Shown here one piece after another: positions 16,871 to 24,926 of a stretch of 41,895 nucleotides of DNA. Origin of the DNA: an uncultured Enterorhabdus sp. (lineage in GTDB: Bacteria; Actinomycetota; Coriobacteriia; Coriobacteriales; Eggerthellaceae); NCBI GenBank assembly GCA_947645965.1, contig CANSES010000007.1:1-41895 (forward strand). The letters run 5' to 3'. Made by a program: the position numbers and the translations under genes. How positions within the stretch are numbered: position 1 is the stretch's first letter; each line of letters starts with the position of its first letter. The notes under the pieces are model-generated. The model saw nothing but the letters and a program-made list of their open reading frames with translations. It was not told the DNA's origin and ran no database searches.

Positions 16871-17494
16871 CTATTCGGCCGCCGCGCCCTCCAGGGTGGC
16901 GCGCAAGTGGCGCAGGGCGCTCCCGCGATGGGAGATGCCGTTCTTCTCAGCCTGGGACACTTCGGCCAAGGTGAGGCGGCCACCGTAGGTCTCGGGCAGA
17001 AACAGCGGATCGTAACCGAAGCCCTCTTCGCCCCGCTCCTCGTGGCCGATGGCCCCTTCCACCGTGCCGCGGGCCACCGTCTCGGCGCCGTCCTCGTCGA
17101 TGAACACGAGGGTGCACACGAAGCGGGCCGTGCGCCCCTCGTCGGGCACGGCCGCCAGCTCGGCCAGCAGCTTCGCGTTGTTGGCCGCGTCATCGCCGTC
17201 GGTGCCGGCGTAGCGCGACGAGTACACCCCGGGCGCGCCGTCCAGCGCGTCCACCTCTAGGCCGGAATCATCGGCCAGCACCGCCACTGGCCCGCAGCCC
17301 GCAGCCGCGGCAGCCGCGCGGGCCGCTTCGGCCTTGATGCGGGCGTTGCCCTCGAAGGAGTCGGCGTCTTCGGCGGGATCGGAGACAAGCCCCGCCTCGG
17401 CCAGGGTCTCGAACTCCCAACCCGGGAAATTCAGCGCGGTGCGAATCTCTGACACCTTATGGGCATTGTTGGTGGCAATGACGACGGTCTTCAT
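16871..17494 (-). CDS. rdgB: non-canonical purine NTP pyrophosphatase (RdgB/HAM1)
   Basis: Removes ITP, dITP and XTP from the nucleotide pool by hydrolysis to monophosphates; about 207 residues. VVIATNNAHKVSEI at the start, LADDSGLEVDALDGAPGVYSSRYAG, EGFGYDPLF and NGISHRGSAL are the family's substrate and metal sites. The ATG at 17492-17494 follows GAGAGGAA; a longer in-frame reading lacks an SD. A TATACT at 17537-17542 could be its -10. The neighbour upstream, murI, is separated by the nested palindrome. Confidence 0.95.
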   Translation of the reverse strand: MKTVVIATNNAHKVSEIRTALNFPGWEFETLAEAGLVSDPAEDADSFEGNARIKAEAARAAAAAAGCGPVAVLADDSGLEVDALDGAPGVYSSRYAGTDGDDAANNAKLLAELAAVPDEGRTARFVCTLVFIDEDGAETVARGTVEGAIGHEERGEEGFGYDPLFLPETYGGRLTLAEVSQAEKNGISHRGSALRHLRATLEGAAAE

Positions 17495-17572
17495 GGGGCT
17501 TCCTCTCTGGGGGGGTCTTCTCGGTACAGTCAGCAAAGTATACCGCACCGAACAACCGAGGCCGACAGGCGA

Positions 17573-17696
17573 GCGCGGCGGAGGAGAGGCCTCGCGCGCA
17601 GATTCCGCAGACTCGGAAAAATGGGTGTAAGATCACTACACCCATTTTTCCGAAAGCGAGGACTTGTTTGAGCACGTGGCCTCTCCTCCGCCGCGC
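17573..17696. repeat. 124-bp nested palindromic element
   Basis: Two perfect inverted repeats, one inside the other. The outer GC-rich arms are 19 bases each (17573-17591 and 17678-17696); the inner arms are 17 bases each (17613-17629 and 17637-17653) around a seven-base loop. The 21 and 24 bases between outer and inner arms do not pair obviously. It fills the gap between rdgB and murI. Confidence 0.85.
17613..17653. terminator. bidirectional intrinsic terminator inside the palindrome
   Basis: The stem TGGGTGTA/TACACCCA is flanked by A5 on one side and T5 on the other, so it reads as a terminator on both strands. The useful direction here is leftward, 65 bases after the murI stop. Confidence 0.6.
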
Positions 17697-17718
17697 CCCG
17701 AAGAGTCCCAAGCCGCAG

Positions 17719-18642
17719 CTACGACACAACCAGCTCGGGCAAATCCACGTGCTCCACCACATCCATGGGGCGGGCCAGCACGCGGCTGCCGAAGCGGCGG
17801 AACTCCTCGGTATCGTCCGAGGAGGTGAAGAAGGCGTAAGTGGGCCCGTGGCCCGGAGCGGCAAAGCCGTGGCGCCGGCGCAGGATGTGATCCACGTCGC
17901 GGGCCGTCTCCTCCGCCGAGGACACCAAAGTCACGGGCCGGCCCACCACGCCACCGATGAGGGCCTTCAGCAGCGGGTAGTGGGTGCACCCCAGCACCAG
18001 GGTGTCGATGCCGCAGCGGCGCAAGGGCTCCAGGTACTCCCGGGCGATGTCCTCGAACTCGGGGCGGATGTACACCTTCGCCGCCTCCGACAGGTAATCC
18101 TCGATAGGCCCGTCGGCCATCTTCAGACCCATCTCGGCGATTTCCACGAAGCGCGGCGTAGCCGTGGAGAACACGGTGATGCCCGCGTCGATATGGCGGA
18201 TGGCATCGGAATAGGCGTTGGAATCCACGGTGCCCTTGGTGGCGATCACGCCCACCCGGCGGTTTAAGGTGGTGTGGGCCGCCGCGCGGGCGCCCGGCTC
18301 CACCACGCCCACCACGGGCACGGCGAAGTTGCGCTGGGCATGGGCCAGGCCGGCCGCCGTGGCGGTGTTGCAGGCGATGACGATCATCTTCACGTCGCGG
18401 CCCACCAGCCAGGTGCAGATCTGCTGCACGAAGCGGTCCACCTCCGCCTGGTCGCGGGGGCCATAGGGGCAGCGGGCCGAGTCGCCGAAGTAGATGAGGC
18501 TCTCCTCGGGCAGGCGCTTCTGCAGCTCGCGGGCCACGGTCAGGCCGCCGTAGCCGGAATCGAAGACGCCGATGGGGCGGTTGTCGAAGGGCTCGCCGCC
18601 GGGCACGGGTGCCGGCGCGGCCGTCGGAAGAGGGGCGGTCAT
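17719..18642 (-). CDS. murI: glutamate racemase
   Basis: Supplies D-glutamate for peptidoglycan by cofactor-independent racemisation; 307 residues. IGVFDSGYGGLTV (near 24-36), the first catalytic Cys in IACNTATA (C91), the second in LGCTHYPLL (C219) and the following His are all present. The first about 20 residues are a Pro/Ala-rich extra that may be untranslated if a later start is used, since the SD is poor. It begins nine bases after the L,D-transpeptidase stop, so the two wall genes are co-transcribed. Confidence 0.96.
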   Translation of the reverse strand: MTAPLPTAAPAPVPGGEPFDNRPIGVFDSGYGGLTVARELQKRLPEESLIYFGDSARCPYGPRDQAEVDRFVQQICTWLVGRDVKMIVIACNTATAAGLAHAQRNFAVPVVGVVEPGARAAAHTTLNRRVGVIATKGTVDSNAYSDAIRHIDAGITVFSTATPRFVEIAEMGLKMADGPIEDYLSEAAKVYIRPEFEDIAREYLEPLRRCGIDTLVLGCTHYPLLKALIGGVVGRPVTLVSSAEETARDVDHILRRRHGFAAPGHGPTYAFFTSSDDTEEFRRFGSRVLARPMDVVEHVDLPELVVS

Positions 18643-18651
18643 GGACGCGGC

Positions 18652-20349
18652 CTAGTCGTGGACGACCACAGCGTCGCCCACCTTGATGATCTCGTGCAGC
18701 TCGCGGGCCTTGTCGGGCGGCAGGTTGATGCAGCCGTGGCTGCCGTGCTCGATGTACCAGTCGCCGCCGAAGGTGGGCTGCCAGGGAGCGTCGTGGAAGC
18801 CCACGGAATTGCCCTTGAAGGGCATCCAGTACTCCACCGGGCTCTCGTAGTCCGGCGTGCCGTCGGGCTTGTAGCCGCGCAGCACCGAGGCACCGTCGTT
18901 GGTCTTCAGATAGTAGGTGCCCCGCGGCGTGTCGCGCTCGTCGGAGGGCCGGCCGCTCACCAAGTCGCTCTCCCAGATGATGGAGCCATCGTCGCCGTAG
19001 AAGCGGGCGTGCTGCTCGGTGATGTCCACGTCGATGTAGCGGGCGCCGAAGTCGCGGCCGTTCTCGTCGGGAAGCTGGCCGGCCGACCACTTCATCACCA
19101 CGTCCACCGGACCGCCCGCGCCGTTGGTCAGCGCCTCGCGCACGGCGTCGGCCGTAGCCTGGCTGTTGGTGATCCAGCCGTAATCGCCGCCGGCCACGGT
19201 GATCACCTTGCCGTCGGGCCGGGTGTAGGTGCGGGTCACACCCACGGTGTCCAGGCCGTCCGTGGCCTCCTTCACCCAGGTCACCAGCGGTTCCGCATCG
19301 AAGGTCACCGTGCCGTCCTCGGCAATGGTGATGTGGCTCGCCAGGGCGTTCTCGTCGATGGCGAGGGCCTCCTGGCCGGCCATCATCAGCTGCACCGTGC
19401 GCTTCACGTAGCCGTTGGCCGCATCTCGGGCCTGGGCCAGGGCCGGATCGTCGGCCGTGACCGTGGGCTGGGCCAGAACCTTATCGCTCAGCGTCACCTT
19501 CGGCGCGAAGTTCACCGTGCCCTCGGCCACTTCCTTCAGCACCTCATCGGCCAAAAGGGTGTTGCCCAGCACCTCGGGCACCACCACGTACTCCTTGGCC
19601 TCCTCATCGTAGGCCACCGTGGCGTTCTTCGGCGGCTGGCCCTTGGCATTGGCCTCTTCCACGGCCGCCTGGATCACCGAGGCCAGCTTGGTCTCCTCGA
19701 AAGTGGACTTCAGATCCTCGGTGTCGTCATGGTTCTGGAACACCTCGTAGGGCCATGCCCAGGGATTCATCTGGGCGAGCAGGTTGTCGGCGATGGACTG
19801 GCTGTCCAGGGACATGCCCATGTCCGCGGCGCTGAGCGTCAGATTCAGGCCGTGGCCCTCCACCTTGAACGTGTAGTTGTCCAGCACGTCGCTCAGCATC
19901 TCGTGGACCTCATCGGGCGTCTTGCCCGAGATGTCCATATCGATGATGGAAGTATGGGGAAAGAACCGCCCCATGAAGATGACCACGCCGACGAAGTACA
20001 CCAGGGCCAGGGCGCCGAAGATGATGCCCATGGTGATGCCGAAGATCTTCAGGCCTCGATGGCGCTGGCTCTCGGGAGGAATGGGGTTCATCTGATACGA
20101 GGGGGTGAAGCCGCCCCCGGACGCCGTGGCCGGGCGCATCGTGCTGCTCACCGGAGGCATCCCGCCCGTCACCGAGGGCATGCTGCCCGTGGTATGCGGC
20201 GCTCCTGCGCCCACGGGGGGCATACTGCCGGTTCCCTGGGGCTTGAAGCCGCCCGTGGCGCCCGGCGATGCCGCAGGCACGCTGGGCATGCCACCGGTCT
20301 GCGACGGGGTGCTGTGCTTGCCGTGTTTTCCCTGACTCTTCTGTGCCAT
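18652..20349 (-). CDS. membrane-anchored L,D-transpeptidase with PG-binding domain
   Basis: Forms 3-3 peptidoglycan cross-links or attaches proteins to the wall. The protein has 565 residues. An N-terminal Gly/Pro/Met-rich cytosolic stretch of about 95 residues is followed by one membrane segment (about 103-127, IFGITMGIIFGALALVYFVG), then a long extracellular putative peptidoglycan-binding region of the YkuD-associated type. The YkuD catalytic domain is C-terminal (YIDVDITEQHARFY, YWMPFKGNSVGFHDAPW), with the signature HGSHGCINLP near residue 533 carrying the nucleophilic Cys. GAAGG precedes the ATG. Confidence 0.93.
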   Translation of the reverse strand: MAQKSQGKHGKHSTPSQTGGMPSVPAASPGATGGFKPQGTGSMPPVGAGAPHTTGSMPSVTGGMPPVSSTMRPATASGGGFTPSYQMNPIPPESQRHRGLKIFGITMGIIFGALALVYFVGVVIFMGRFFPHTSIIDMDISGKTPDEVHEMLSDVLDNYTFKVEGHGLNLTLSAADMGMSLDSQSIADNLLAQMNPWAWPYEVFQNHDDTEDLKSTFEETKLASVIQAAVEEANAKGQPPKNATVAYDEEAKEYVVVPEVLGNTLLADEVLKEVAEGTVNFAPKVTLSDKVLAQPTVTADDPALAQARDAANGYVKRTVQLMMAGQEALAIDENALASHITIAEDGTVTFDAEPLVTWVKEATDGLDTVGVTRTYTRPDGKVITVAGGDYGWITNSQATADAVREALTNGAGGPVDVVMKWSAGQLPDENGRDFGARYIDVDITEQHARFYGDDGSIIWESDLVSGRPSDERDTPRGTYYLKTNDGASVLRGYKPDGTPDYESPVEYWMPFKGNSVGFHDAPWQPTFGGDWYIEHGSHGCINLPPDKARELHEIIKVGDAVVVHD

Positions 20350-20613
20350 GCCGCGCCTTCATAGATATGCTCAAACGGGGCAAAGGCCCCGCGTAGGGTT
20401 TCAGTCCGTCCGACGATTATACGATACCTGGCCGAAACCGCCACGGACATTTCAAGGTTATGGGGGCTACTTTCACACAGCGCGCCCCTTCCCGCCGCCG
20501 TCAACGGCCATTCCCCACGAACCGTCCATCAAACTTACGCGCTCTGTCGACGTTTGCCCAGAACATGAGCGTATTCCTTACGGTTTGGCAAGAAGGGGCC
20601 ATTGCCCGCCTCC
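20350..20613. promoter_or_regulatory. gene-free stretch with a -10 for the transpeptidase
   Basis: No convincing gene is visible between the transpeptidase start and the tmRNA terminator. On the minus strand a perfect TATAAT at 20416-20421 lies about 66 bases before the transpeptidase ATG, but no good -35 stands at the right distance. The rest shows no repeat or strong hairpin that I can support. Confidence 0.35.
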
Positions 20614-20657
20614 CGCAGAAAAAGAAAGCCCGCGCCGGACAGGTAACCGGCGCGGGC
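20614..20657 (-). terminator. intrinsic terminator of tmRNA
   Basis: An 11-bp GC stem (GCCCGCGCCGG at 20628-20638 with CCGGCGCGGGC at 20647-20657) is followed on the minus strand by CTTTCTTTTTCTG, about 45 bases after the tmRNA 3' end. Confidence 0.88.
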
Positions 20658-20699
20658 CCAGCCCAAAGGCCGCCGTTGCGACGTTCGAGCAGTGTCGAT

Positions 20700-21078
20700 T
20701 GGTGGAGCCGCGGAGAATCGAACTCCGGTCCATACTAAATCGTCCACGAGGCTCTACAAGCTTAGTTGGCGATCGGGGTTCGGAGCGGATCGGTTCGCCA
20801 ACCAACGTGGCCGCTCCTAGTCGGTTCGGTCTTTTCCCGGGCCATACCGGCTACGTGCCCGGGAGCATTCCCCTGAAGTTGACGCCTAGCCCGGTTCGGG
20901 GAAACACCGGGTTCGGCGATCACCAGGTTGCTGTTAGGCAGCCATGGCGGCCGGCATGTAGTAGCCGGTCTTAGCAGTGTTTTTGCCAATTAACTTGACG
21001 TTACCCCTGTTTAACGTGGCGAGGAGACCACGACCTGCTCCTCGTTTCGGACTTACCATGTCGAAACCAGTCGGCCCC
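20700..21078 (-). ncRNA. ssrA: transfer-messenger RNA (tmRNA)
   Basis: One-piece tmRNA, 379 bases, which rescues stalled ribosomes together with SmpB. The 5' end reads GGGGCCGACTGGTTTCGACA and the 3' end CGGAGTTCGATTCTCCGCGG plus CTCCACCA, giving a 7-bp acceptor stem with an encoded CCA. The tag frame (20934-20987, starting from GGC) reads GKNTAKTGYYMPAAMAA then TAA. The tag thus ends AMAA rather than the common ALAA. smpB lies 1.9 kb upstream in the same direction. Confidence 0.95.
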
Positions 21079-21095
21079 AATAAGGGTATCGGTTC

Positions 21096-21123
21096 ATTGT
21101 AGCCGCCCCGGCCCCGCTGTCAA
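21096..21123 (-). promoter_or_regulatory. tmRNA promoter
   Basis: A perfect TTGACA (21118-21123) and TACAAT (21096-21101) with a 16-base spacer on the minus strand. The start would fall about 10 bases upstream of the mature 5' end, consistent with RNase P trimming. Confidence 0.75.
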
Positions 21124-21143
21124 GAGCGCGGCCGATCGCCGCC

Positions 21144-22100
21144 CTAGGCCGCGGCCACACGCAGCAGCTCGGCGCCGTCCAGGTCGTAGTCGTCCATGCA
21201 CACGCTCTGGCGCGCCGGCTCCTCGTAGGTGCACCAGTAGTAGGTGCGCGTCGCCGAGGAGAACCCGTCGGAGAACAGGGTGTACTCGTAGCGGCCGTCG
21301 GTCATCTTCGCCCCGCCCTTGCACATGGAGGCGCCTTCCAGCGTGCGGAACAGGCGTGTCACGTTGGCGGCCTCCCCCTCCTCGGCCGGGTAGTTCGCGT
21401 TCAGGAAGGCGGCCCGCACAAAGCGGCTGGCCGGGTCGTAGCCGCCGGGGAAGCCCACCATGCCGGCGCCGGTGCCGAAGGCCTTCAGGGTGTCGCGGGT
21501 CCAGGTAACCGGCTCGGAATGCTCGCAGCTCACGTGCATATAGTTGCGCACGTTCTCGGCGTGCCAGGGGAAGGGCGGCTGGTTGGTCAGCACGTCCAGG
21601 CCGTTGTCGTAGACGTGCATACCGTCGGCCTGGCACTCGATGATGAGGGACTCGGTCCCGTCGCCCACGATCCAGTGCAGAGGCGAGACGGCCCACAGGT
21701 CGTTCACGGCCTTGTTCACGATGGTGACGCTGTCCAGGGCCGCCCGCACCTCGGCCACGGTGGCGAACTGCGAGGCGATCCACAGCGGCACCTCGTAGGC
21801 GGCCAAGTTCACCGTGCCATCCACGGGCTCGGGGGCGAACACGGCGTAGCCGGGGAAGTTCAGTCCCGCCACGGCCAGACCCGCCTCGTTGGCACAGTCG
21901 AAGTACAGAGGCGCGCCGGCCTCGGTGATGGCCATGCCGATGCAGGCGTGCTTCGGACAGATGGTGCCCAGAAACGGCGAGGGGATGCGGGCGTTCCGCG
22001 GCGTGATGACCACGCCTTCCCCGTAATGCTCGCACCAATCCAGGTTGCGGCCGAAGTACAGATTGCCCTTGCTGTCAGCGAAGCGAACGCCCGTGCACAT
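21144..22100 (-). CDS. choloylglycine hydrolase family enzyme, bile salt hydrolase type
   Basis: An Ntn-hydrolase of 318 residues, likely cleaving the glycine or taurine amide of conjugated bile acids; penicillin V acylase or another linear amidase remains possible. After Met removal Cys2 becomes the nucleophile. The full active-site set is in place: C2, R18, D21 (FGRNLDW), N81 (GLNFPGY), N173 (LTNQPPF) and R226 (PASRFVR). There is no signal peptide, so it is cytosolic. GGAG lies six bases before the ATG. It stands alone between the acidic-protein gene and tmRNA, with a terminator upstream; no promoter stood out. Confidence 0.88.
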   Translation of the reverse strand: MCTGVRFADSKGNLYFGRNLDWCEHYGEGVVITPRNARIPSPFLGTICPKHACIGMAITEAGAPLYFDCANEAGLAVAGLNFPGYAVFAPEPVDGTVNLAAYEVPLWIASQFATVAEVRAALDSVTIVNKAVNDLWAVSPLHWIVGDGTESLIIECQADGMHVYDNGLDVLTNQPPFPWHAENVRNYMHVSCEHSEPVTWTRDTLKAFGTGAGMVGFPGGYDPASRFVRAAFLNANYPAEEGEAANVTRLFRTLEGASMCKGGAKMTDGRYEYTLFSDGFSSATRTYYWCTYEEPARQSVCMDDYDLDGAELLRVAAA

Positions 22101-22119
22101 GATGATCTCCTAACAACGA

Positions 22120-22150
22120 AACGGGAGCGACCCGTTCGATCGCTCCCGTT
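22120..22150 (-). terminator. terminator or leader hairpin before the hydrolase gene
   Basis: A perfect 11-bp stem (22120-22130 with 22140-22150) and a nine-base loop, followed on the minus strand by TTTCGTTGTT. It can end the smpB/acidic-protein transcript. Since it lies only 20 bases before the hydrolase ATG, it could also act as an attenuator for read-through into that gene. Confidence 0.6.
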
Positions 22151-22225
22151 CATAGTAGGGCCCGCGTCGCGCCCTGCGCGGGCCGCGCGCCCCTTGGTTG
22201 CCGTTTTGACAGCGCCGCGTCGCCG

Positions 22226-22849
22226 TTACTTCTTTTTCTTCAGGAAGCTGAAGGAATCGGCGATCTCGTCAAAGGTGTCCTTCAGCTCGGAGGCCACGGC
22301 CACGCCGTCCTTGTAGATGGCGTTCACGTCCTTGGTGGCCGCTGCCACGCCCTCGCGGCTGATGCCGAGGTCGAACTCGTCGCCGTCGGAGGTGCGCTCC
22401 ACGCGCACGCCGTCGTTGTCGTTGTCCTCGTCGACGTAATAGTATTCCTGCTCGTTGCCGTCCTCGTCGAGCAGCACGAACCCGATCTCGTTGTCGAACT
22501 CGTCCACGATAACCGCGTACACGTCGCCGTCCTCGATCTCCATCTCGATGATCTCGCTCTCCTCCTCGGGCACTTCCTCGATGTGATAGCCCTCGGAGTG
22601 CAGGATGTCGGCGTCTTCCTCGTCCTGCACGGCGCGCTCGACCTCGTCTTCGTCCCAACCATCGTAGTCGGCCTCGTTGTCGGTCATGAAGCTGTCGTAG
22701 GCGTGCTCCACGTCGCTTTCGGCCGCATCCTCGCCAAAGATCTCGTCCTCGTCGCTTTCCACGTCCTCAAGCTCGGTTTCCTGATCGGCCCACTCGGCAT
22801 CGGTCTCGCCGAGCTCTTCCATGCTCTCCAGCTCTTCGTCCAGACCCAT
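22226..22849 (-). CDS. very acidic protein of unknown function
   Basis: I do not recognise this 207-residue protein. Residues 1 to about 100 are dominated by Asp and Glu. A more ordered middle part follows (EDGDVYAVIVDEFDNEIGFVLLDE, EQEYYYVDEDN), then an ordinary helix-forming end (YKDGVAVASELKDTFDEIAD) that closes with SFLKKKK. There is no signal peptide or membrane segment. The ATG at 22847-22849 has a GGAG at the right distance; longer readings upstream run into smpB and lack an SD. It lies about 110 bases after smpB in the same direction. Confidence 0.8.
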   Translation of the reverse strand: MGLDEELESMEELGETDAEWADQETELEDVESDEDEIFGEDAAESDVEHAYDSFMTDNEADYDGWDEDEVERAVQDEEDADILHSEGYHIEEVPEEESEIIEMEIEDGDVYAVIVDEFDNEIGFVLLDEDGNEQEYYYVDEDNDNDGVRVERTSDGDEFDLGISREGVAAATKDVNAIYKDGVAVASELKDTFDEIADSFSFLKKKK

Positions 22850-22956
22850 GGTGGCGCTCCTTTTATCGTGTCCGTCCTTCAGGGCCGCCGCAGCGACCGC
22901 CCTTCCATGATGCCATCCCACCGGCCGCCTCACCCAGGCGGTGCGGTTTCGTTTCC

Positions 22957-23424
22957 CTAACGTGAACGCTCTTTCATGACGCGGTCGATCTCGCGTTTGG
23001 CGTCGCGCTCCTTCATGCTCACCCGCTTGTCGTAGAGCTTCTTGCCCCGGGCCAGGGCCAGTTCCACCTTCACCCGGCCGTCGGTGTTGAAGTATAGCTT
23101 CAAAGGCACGATGGCCAGGCCCTTCTCGGCTACCTTCGCGTCCAGGTAGCGGATCTGCTTCTTGTGCAGCAAAAGGCGCCGCTTGCGATCGGGGTCGGGA
23201 TTGAAGATGGACCCGTTGGCGTAGGGCGGGATGTGCACGTTGTTCAGCCACACCTCGCCGCCGCGGATCAGCGCGAAGCAGTCGGTGAGCTGGCAGTGGT
23301 TCTCGCGCAGGGAGCGCACCTCGGTGCCGGTCAGCTCGATGCCCGCCTCGTAGGTCTCCAAGATCTCGTAGTCGTGGAAGGCCCGGCGGTTCTTCGCGAT
23401 GGTCTTCTCGTCGCGCTTGGGCAC
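22957..23424 (-). CDS. smpB: SsrA-binding protein
   Basis: Binds the tRNA-like domain of tmRNA and brings it to stalled ribosomes; about 155 residues. KNRRAFHDYEILETYEAGIELTGTEVRSLR, the AYI-type beta-barrel stretch, LHKKQIRYLDAKVAEKGL and the basic C-terminal tail (KLYDKR..MKERDAKREIDR) that reads the empty mRNA channel are all present. The GTG at 23422-23424 follows GGGGGAGGAG and sits four bases after the peptidase stop; the ATG at 23460 lies inside the upstream gene. Confidence 0.97.
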   Translation of the reverse strand: MPKRDEKTIAKNRRAFHDYEILETYEAGIELTGTEVRSLRENHCQLTDCFALIRGGEVWLNNVHIPPYANGSIFNPDPDRKRRLLLHKKQIRYLDAKVAEKGLAIVPLKLYFNTDGRVKVELALARGKKLYDKRVSMKERDAKREIDRVMKERSR

Positions 23425-23428
23425 GGTG

Positions 23429-24550
23429 CTACTCCTCCCCCGCCGCCTCGGCGTCTTCATCGCCGCCGGCGGTCGCGCCGCCCATGCCCGGCACGAAGCT
23501 GGCCTCGGCGGTCAGATCGAGGGCGAAGCGGGTGATGAGGCGCACCGTGGCGTCCAGATCGGCCAGGCAGACCACCTCAGTGGGCGTGTGCATGTAGCGC
23601 AGCGGCACCGAGACGAGACCCGTGGGAATGCCGGAGCGCGTCACCTGGATGGCCCGGGCGTCGGTGCCGGTCACGCTGGGCTCGGCCTCCAGCTGGTAGG
23701 GAATGCCCTCGGCCTCGGCTGCAGCCACCAAGCGCTCGAACACCACGGGATTGATGTTCGGACCGCGGGCGATGACCGGGCCCGCGCCGCAGATGATGCT
23801 CCCGTACTTGGTCTTGTTGATGCCCGGATAGTCGGTGGCGTGGGTCACGTCGAAGGCCAGGGCCACGTCGGGGTTCCAGGCATGAGCGGCCGCCATGGCG
23901 CCGCGGGTGCCGATCTCCTCCTGGGTGGTGGCCACGGCGATGAAGTCGCCCGCAGCACGTCCGGCGCGGGCCAGCTTCTCCATAACGCGGCAGGCCACCC
24001 ATACGCCGCACTTGTCGTCGAAGCACTTGGAGACGGCCATATTGTCGCCGAAGCGCTCGAAGCCCACACCGAAGGTGATGGGATCGCCCACCCTCACGAG
24101 CTTCTTCACGCGCTTGGGCTTCATGCCTAGATCGATCACGAGGCTGGAAAGGGGCGTGACGTTCTTGCGCTCGTCGGGCTCGATGAGGTGGATGGGCTTA
24201 CGGCCCACGATACCGCGCAGCACGCCGCTTTCCGTGTGCACGTCCACGCGCATGCCGGGCAGGATGGCCGCGTCCACGCCGCCAAGCGAGGCCACGGAAA
24301 GGAAGCCGTCGTCGGAGATGTAGGTGACCATGAGGCCGATCTCGTCCATATGGGCCGCCAGCATCAGCGTCGGCGCCTCGCGGTCGGTGCCCTCGAGCAC
24401 CGCGCTCACCGAGCCCATGGTGTCGGTGGACACCTCATCGGCCACCTCCCCCAGCCGCTCGCGCACCAGGGCGGCGGCCGGCTCCTCGAACCCGGTGGGG
24501 GACGGGGTCTCCAACAGCTGCTTCAAGAACTTGATCTGCTTCTTCTTCAT
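23429..24550 (-). CDS. M42 family metallo-aminopeptidase
   Basis: Cytosolic dizinc aminopeptidase of the glutamyl aminopeptidase/FrvX type that forms large tetrahedral complexes; 373 residues. TPSPTGFEE at the start, AAHMDEIGLMV (H67, D69), CFDDKCGVW, TQEEIGTRG (bridging and catalytic glutamates), ALAFDVTHATD and MHTPTEVV supply the metal ligands and catalytic residues. The last about 20 residues are an acidic tail. GGGAG precedes the ATG. It is followed immediately by smpB. Confidence 0.93.
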   Translation of the reverse strand: MKKKQIKFLKQLLETPSPTGFEEPAAALVRERLGEVADEVSTDTMGSVSAVLEGTDREAPTLMLAAHMDEIGLMVTYISDDGFLSVASLGGVDAAILPGMRVDVHTESGVLRGIVGRKPIHLIEPDERKNVTPLSSLVIDLGMKPKRVKKLVRVGDPITFGVGFERFGDNMAVSKCFDDKCGVWVACRVMEKLARAGRAAGDFIAVATTQEEIGTRGAMAAAHAWNPDVALAFDVTHATDYPGINKTKYGSIICGAGPVIARGPNINPVVFERLVAAAEAEGIPYQLEAEPSVTGTDARAIQVTRSGIPTGLVSVPLRYMHTPTEVVCLADLDATVRLITRFALDLTAEASFVPGMGGATAGGDEDAEAAGEE

Positions 24551-24571
24551 GATGGTACTCCCGTTCGCTTC

Positions 24572-24868
24572 CTACCAGTAGCCCTTCGAGTGCTTGCGCT
24601 TGCGCTCCGGCTTCGGGGGCCGGAAGTCCAGGGCCAGCTGGCCGTCGGTGATCTTCTCTTGTTTCTCGGCCGGGGCCGCGGCCTTGCGCTCCACCTTCTC
24701 GATGGTCCACGACACCGCCGTGGCGCCGAACAGCTCCAGCATTTTCAGTCGCGCGTCGTGGGCGTTGGCCTTCGTGCCCGCCCGCGCGTCGCTCTCAAAC
24801 TCGAACAGCCCCCGCTCCCGCTCATAGGAGCCCTTGGGTGATTGATAATGAGCGATGTAGGTTTGCAT
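24572..24868 (-). CDS. small protein of unknown function
   Basis: Not recognised. About 98 residues: an N-terminal part rich in aromatic and charged residues (QTYIAHYQSPKGSYERERG, FEFESDARAGTKANAHDARL), a beta-like WTIEKVERK segment and a very basic end (RPPKPERKRKHSKGYW). I use the ATG at 24866-24868; longer readings would run through the tRNA-Thr gene. An AGAGGAA lies 12 bases upstream, slightly far. Its start is only 20 bases after the T run of the tRNA terminator, so transcription depends on read-through or a promoter overlapping the tRNA 3' end. The M42 peptidase gene follows after 21 bases. Confidence 0.7.
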   Translation of the reverse strand: MQTYIAHYQSPKGSYERERGLFEFESDARAGTKANAHDARLKMLELFGATAVSWTIEKVERKAAAPAEKQEKITDGQLALDFRPPKPERKRKHSKGYW

Positions 24869-24887
24869 AGACCAGCCAATTCCTCTC

Positions 24888-24918
24888 AAAAAGGCCAGCA
24901 ACACAAAGCTGCTGGCCT
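24888..24918 (-). terminator. intrinsic terminator after tRNA-Thr
   Basis: A 9-bp stem (AGGCCAGCA/TGCTGGCCT) with a nine-base loop, followed on the minus strand by TTTTTGAG. It begins nine bases after the tRNA 3' end. Confidence 0.88.
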
Positions 24919-24926
24919 GAGATTTC

